46,041 nucleotides of DNA from positions 1 through 46,041 of the forward strand of contig NZ_MAYF01000124.1 in NCBI RefSeq assembly GCF_001684955.1, given 5' to 3'. The notes beneath the pieces were generated by a model. The model saw only the letters and a program-made list of their open reading frames with translations, had not been told where the DNA came from and ran no database searches. The DNA comes from Chryseobacterium contaminans (GTDB taxonomy: Bacteria > Bacteroidota > Bacteroidia > Flavobacteriales > Weeksellaceae). Below are positions 43,207 to 46,041 of the stretch, one piece after another (the first letter of the stretch is position 1; each line of letters begins with the position of its first letter). Both the position numbers and the translations under genes were made by a program.

Positions 43207-43701
43207 TTAATCAAAATCATAGACATACACTTCAATATTCTTGTTCAGTAAGGTTCTTTCTATGATAGGTTCTATCTGTTCCCATTTTCCGCCAGCCAAC
43301 CCACACCCGATTCTCGGCATATGAATGCTTGCATTAAGCTCTAAGGCTTTGTTGGCTAATGTTTCCAGACATTTTTCAATGGCTTCATAGCGAACGGGAA
43401 TTCCGTTGCTTCCGGTTTTCATCCCTTTCTGGCCGATCATATTGGCTACATATATGTATTCTTCTACCTTTACGATCTGGATTTCGCCTAATCCAAAATT
43501 ATTTTCGCTTCTGAAACGATGCCAGTTCCTGTATTCTTTTTCCGGTTCTTTCCACCTTTTGGAAACGGTCAGTACAAAGCCTTTTCCCCAGCCTCCCAGA
43601 TCATTACAGATATGAGCGATGATTTTTATTCCTTTTGCCTGTGGAACGGTAGCATCTCCTTTTAAATAGTGTATCGTTTTCATTGTTTTTTCAAATTGCA
43701 T
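43207..43701 (-). CDS. Poa1/TARG1-like macrodomain protein
   Basis: This macrodomain has 164 residues; ATG 43683 (MKTIHYLKGDA) is the alternative start. Key motifs are LKGDAT (13-18), AHICNDLGGWGKGFVLTVSK (29-48), and HMPRIGCGLAGGKWEQI (about 133-149), where the loop replaces the STGIY type. This matches ADP-ribose-1''-phosphatase or TARG1-like macrodomains rather than MacroD. Such a phosphatase would clear the product that comes from the KptA reaction after ring opening. It may instead recognise ADP-ribosylated ligands. Confidence 0.9.
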   Translation of the reverse strand: MQFEKTMKTIHYLKGDATVPQAKGIKIIAHICNDLGGWGKGFVLTVSKRWKEPEKEYRNWHRFRSENNFGLGEIQIVKVEEYIYVANMIGQKGMKTGSNGIPVRYEAIEKCLETLANKALELNASIHMPRIGCGLAGGKWEQIEPIIERTLLNKNIEVYVYDFD

Positions 43702-43761
43702 TATTTACCTCATCATTCTATTCTCACCTTAAATATAAGATTAAAACCTCTGTATCCAGTA

Positions 43762-44832
43762 TTAAATCAGCATTTTAAAATCTTTTGAATAAGGAGAAAA
43801 AGATCCGAAAATAGCATCAAATTTTATTTCCAGTTTATCAAACTTAAATTCCTCATCAATCTGATCCAGGCAGGTTACTATTAAATTCTTTTTTGTTGAA
43901 TTTACATACGCTCCATCCAGTTTTAAGGCATAATTCAGTAGTTTATAATCCAGATCACCGAATCTTAGGTTTTTCTGAAATTCATTAAAGGTACAGGTTT
44001 CCTCTTCATTGTTTTTCAGCAGCATCTCTTTTTCATTGCTCATCCATCCATTTCCGTGGCGTGTGGCGTAGCTTCTGGTCACATAATACATCTCAATATC
44101 TTCAATATGAAGTCTTTTACAGATCTCATACGCATTTTTTGAAGTGGTATGCGCATAGGTCACATTCGGAAAAACACCGTGATCCATATCTAATAAAATG
44201 CCCTGACTGCCTTCAAAAATGAGGTTTTCAAATGAGTTCAGATAGCTGTAATCATCAATTTTCCAATCTATTTGTTCAATAACTTCTAAAAAGGGATTGA
44301 TCTGTTCATTAATCTGATCTTCATCCATAAAACCATAGTAATAAGCAATACCTTTCAGCTTTTCTACCAACATTTCTTTTGGTGCTATAAGATCAATCGC
44401 GAATAGCTTATAAGGGCTTTCATTTCTTTTCATGGTGGCTCCTACTCCTTTTCCGCAGGTTCCGTGTTCCAGATTTTTGAAACTGTTCCTGTTTTGCCAG
44501 ACATCAAAAGGCGTTGTCACTTTGGCTAAGGGATGAATATGAAGTTCTGTATTTCCGTTTTTTGCTTTTAATTCTTCCCTTTCATTGAATAGAAATTGAG
44601 GATGAATCGTGCTATGTTCCGTAAAATAAGACGGCAACCCACGAAGCGCTCCGCTTGCAAAACTGGAATGAACGTGCTTTCTATCATCGATCATTACAGT
44701 ATGAGCAGCCTGCTGTCCTCCTGAAAACCTAATCACTACAGACTCAGGATTTTGCTGAGCCAGAAAATCTGTAGTAATTCCTTTTCCTTCATCTCCGAAA
44801 CCTAATCCTATAACTATTTGCGCCTTTTTCAT
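43762..44832 (-). CDS. Divergent adenylosuccinate synthetase (PurA) paralogue
   Basis: This 356-residue protein is about 70-75 residues shorter than housekeeping PurA. It retains the GTP/IMP-site motifs: GLGFGDEGKG with Asp14, QQAAHTV with His44, GTCGKGVGATMK, FEGSQGILLDMDHGVFP, and TRSYATRHGNG. The L-aspartate loop that in PurA reads TTGRRRR is replaced by FQKNLRFG. The C-terminal part of the PurA fold is largely missing. It probably condenses a different acceptor with a nucleotide. It sits between the VWA and macrodomain genes. Confidence 0.88.
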   Translation of the reverse strand: MKKAQIVIGLGFGDEGKGITTDFLAQQNPESVVIRFSGGQQAAHTVMIDDRKHVHSSFASGALRGLPSYFTEHSTIHPQFLFNEREELKAKNGNTELHIHPLAKVTTPFDVWQNRNSFKNLEHGTCGKGVGATMKRNESPYKLFAIDLIAPKEMLVEKLKGIAYYYGFMDEDQINEQINPFLEVIEQIDWKIDDYSYLNSFENLIFEGSQGILLDMDHGVFPNVTYAHTTSKNAYEICKRLHIEDIEMYYVTRSYATRHGNGWMSNEKEMLLKNNEEETCTFNEFQKNLRFGDLDYKLLNYALKLDGAYVNSTKKNLIVTCLDQIDEEFKFDKLEIKFDAIFGSFSPYSKDFKMLI

Positions 44833-44877
44833 GTCTGAAATTTTTTAAAGTTATTGCCCTATCGGCAAATTTGTATT

Positions 44878-45732
44878 TTAAAGCATCTGTACGTTGTCTA
44901 ATCCTTTCTGGTTTGGTATTTCAAAGGTTTTATCTTTAAACTTTTCACAGATAATCCTTTTGATCACTTCCGGAATATCTCTGTGATCTTCTATTGATAT
45001 ACAATTTTGCCCCAATAGCTCTTTCCAGCCTCTGTCTGCTCTTACTGCCTGATCGGAATGTAAAACACTGATGTGATACACTTCATATCGTTTCTTAGCC
45101 TCTTCCAACAATTCATAGTGAGTATAAGTTTGCTGCCCTGAACCCATGATTTCCCTGATGGCTGATGCCGGAAGCACTTTCAGACAAGGTTCGTCTCCTA
45201 CCGTAAACAATAAGCCTTTCTGGTTTCTTTTTTCAAAGGCATCTGTTCTGGTGTGGAATGCTGCAAAATACCATGCTAAAAGATAGCTTTCGCCAGCGTT
45301 TCCACCGCCTCCGGATTCAATATAAGTTCTGGTAAGCCACATATCTAATTCTTCATCTCCAGATTCAAACTGCCCTACCTGAAGCGGATAGCTATCACAT
45401 TCATGATCTCCTATTCCCAGGAAAAGCAGTGCCGGATCAGGAACTCCACCCTGGATAATGCCACCCATCAGTTTTGGTAAGCCTTCTTTGATGAGTTCGT
45501 AAGGAATATGTCCCATACTTCCCGTTACATCCAATCCCAGGATAATTGGAACTGAATTAGGATGTACTTCAGAGTCTCTGGATTCTCTAAATGAAATTCC
45601 ATGAGGAATCATTGATGGATGTGCCTGTCTTTTGGCATTCTGTGTGAAAATTTCACCTGCAGATTTTGTTTTGTAACCTGCTTTGCTTGCTCTGTCGTAA
45701 CGAGCGTCTATATCATATCTTGTACTTCCCAT
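44878..45732 (-). CDS. VWA-domain protein
   Basis: This soluble 284-residue protein has a MIDAS metal motif DVTGSMG (68-74), the second MIDAS element near GGGGNAGES and an aspartate near TVGDEP. A basic N-terminal segment (MGSTRYDIDARYDRASKAGY) precedes the domain. There is no signal peptide, so it is cytoplasmic. Such proteins often act as scaffolds with ATPases or RNA-binding partners in stress and conflict systems. It lies 2 bases after the truncated coiled-coil gene. Target unknown. Confidence 0.9.
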   Translation of the reverse strand: MGSTRYDIDARYDRASKAGYKTKSAGEIFTQNAKRQAHPSMIPHGISFRESRDSEVHPNSVPIILGLDVTGSMGHIPYELIKEGLPKLMGGIIQGGVPDPALLFLGIGDHECDSYPLQVGQFESGDEELDMWLTRTYIESGGGGNAGESYLLAWYFAAFHTRTDAFEKRNQKGLLFTVGDEPCLKVLPASAIREIMGSGQQTYTHYELLEEAKKRYEVYHISVLHSDQAVRADRGWKELLGQNCISIEDHRDIPEVIKRIICEKFKDKTFEIPNQKGLDNVQML

Positions 45733-45734
45733 GA

Positions 45735-46040
45735 CTAAAATGTTTTTCCGAATAAATATTCAAATCTCTTTTGAGTAACTTCTAACTGAATATTCAGGTT
45801 TCTGATTGTTAATGATAATTCCATGTCTTTCTGAACGAATGCTTCGGGATTAAAATCCGCAAAAGTCAAACTGTTTCTGTCCAAAGGACTGATGTCTATA
45901 AGTCCTTCCTGCTCACGCTCAAGTCTTTTTATTTTCAACCCGATGTCTTCTACCTTACGCCTGTAGATCAATTCTGAATCTTCTCCGATCGTTCGCGCAC
46001 GGTCTTCTCTGATCTGATCATTATTTCTTTGTAATGATTC
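45735..46040 (-). CDS. Coiled-coil protein, N-terminus beyond window edge
   Basis: The frame is open to the window edge, so this is the C-terminal about 101 residues of a longer protein. A charged helix (QRNNDQIREDRARTIGEDSE, then YRRKVEDIGLKIKRLEREQE) is followed by a Pro/Phe-containing turn, then another helix that ends KRFEYLFGKTF. A TTG at 45971 is internal. The stop precedes the VWA ATG by 2 bases, so it belongs to the same operon. No family is recognised. Confidence 0.7.
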   Translation of the reverse strand, partial: ESLQRNNDQIREDRARTIGEDSELIYRRKVEDIGLKIKRLEREQEGLIDISPLDRNSLTFADFNPEAFVQKDMELSLTIRNLNIQLEVTQKRFEYLFGKTF

Positions 46041-46041
46041 G

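Noticed and set aside
43762..44832. PurZ-type 2-aminoadenine synthetase from a phage
   Set aside because: To my knowledge PurZ has Ser or Gly in place of the catalytic Asp; this protein keeps the Asp in GDEGKG, and there is no phage context.
44833..44877. Small hairpin TTGCC-GATAG-GGCAA between the VWA and PurA-like genes
   Set aside because: The stem is only 5 bp and has no proper T-run, so it is not supported as a terminator.

Overview
The window looks like chromosome of a Flavobacteriia member, most probably Chryseobacterium or a close relative in Weeksellaceae. The evidence is the low GC content, promoters of the Bacteroidetes type (TAnnTTTG at about -7), A-rich leaders with few Shine-Dalgarno sites, and families typical of this group: GLPGLI protein, outer-membrane beta-barrel family protein, DUF3127, DUF4421 and a TPR-LuxR membrane regulator. 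No phage, transposase or CRISPR array was seen.

Layout. 1-7.1 kb: the 3' part of a GH3-family gene faces a leftward mutL / rhomboid / two tandem EEP-hydrolase / two lipoprotein operon. 7.3-13.5 kb: leftward YoaK-like membrane protein, Usp-like protein, an OmpR-type two-component system, and a GNAT / MocR pair. 13.6-17.2 kb: XRE regulator, C1q-like secreted protein, membrane-anchored TPR-HTH regulator. 17.3-18.0 kb: five tRNA genes (four Leu, one Gly) with an internal duplication and their own terminators. 18.1-20.1 kb: DUF3127, aat and an EamA transporter. 20.2-28.8 kb: TPR protein, quinone-oxidoreductase-like protein, Crp/Fnr regulator, phosphoglucosamine mutase, DUF4421 protein and the feoA-feoB-small Cys-rich protein operon. 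28.9-36.5 kb: GLPGLI protein, DinB-like protein, large outer-membrane barrel, JmjC/cupin-8 protein and M14 peptidase.

36.6-46.0 kb (to the window edge) is the most striking part: a compact, wholly leftward cluster of NAD/ADP-ribose and RNA-end chemistry. In transcription order it holds a coiled-coil protein (cut by the edge), a VWA protein, a shortened adenylosuccinate-synthetase paralogue, a Poa1/TARG1-like macrodomain, DUF4291, an ADP-ribosylation/crystallin-J1 label protein, a 19-codon mini-ORF, a MacroD-type macrodomain, a sirtuin, an ADP-ribosylglycohydrolase, an unknown protein, a DUF6794-like protein, the RNA 2'-phosphotransferase KptA, a PPP-type metallophosphoesterase and a small membrane protein. 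Many junctions overlap or are only a few bases apart. I infer a coordinated system that makes, reads and removes ADP-ribose and related marks, possibly on RNA.

Regulatory structure also stands out: the GLPGLI and outer-membrane-barrel genes carry matching promoter-like blocks with identical spacing to the ATG. A PrfA-box-like palindrome lies before the oxidoreductase gene beside a Crp/Fnr gene. Related palindromes lie before feoA and the cupin gene. A purine-rich dispersed repeat occurs three times between genes.
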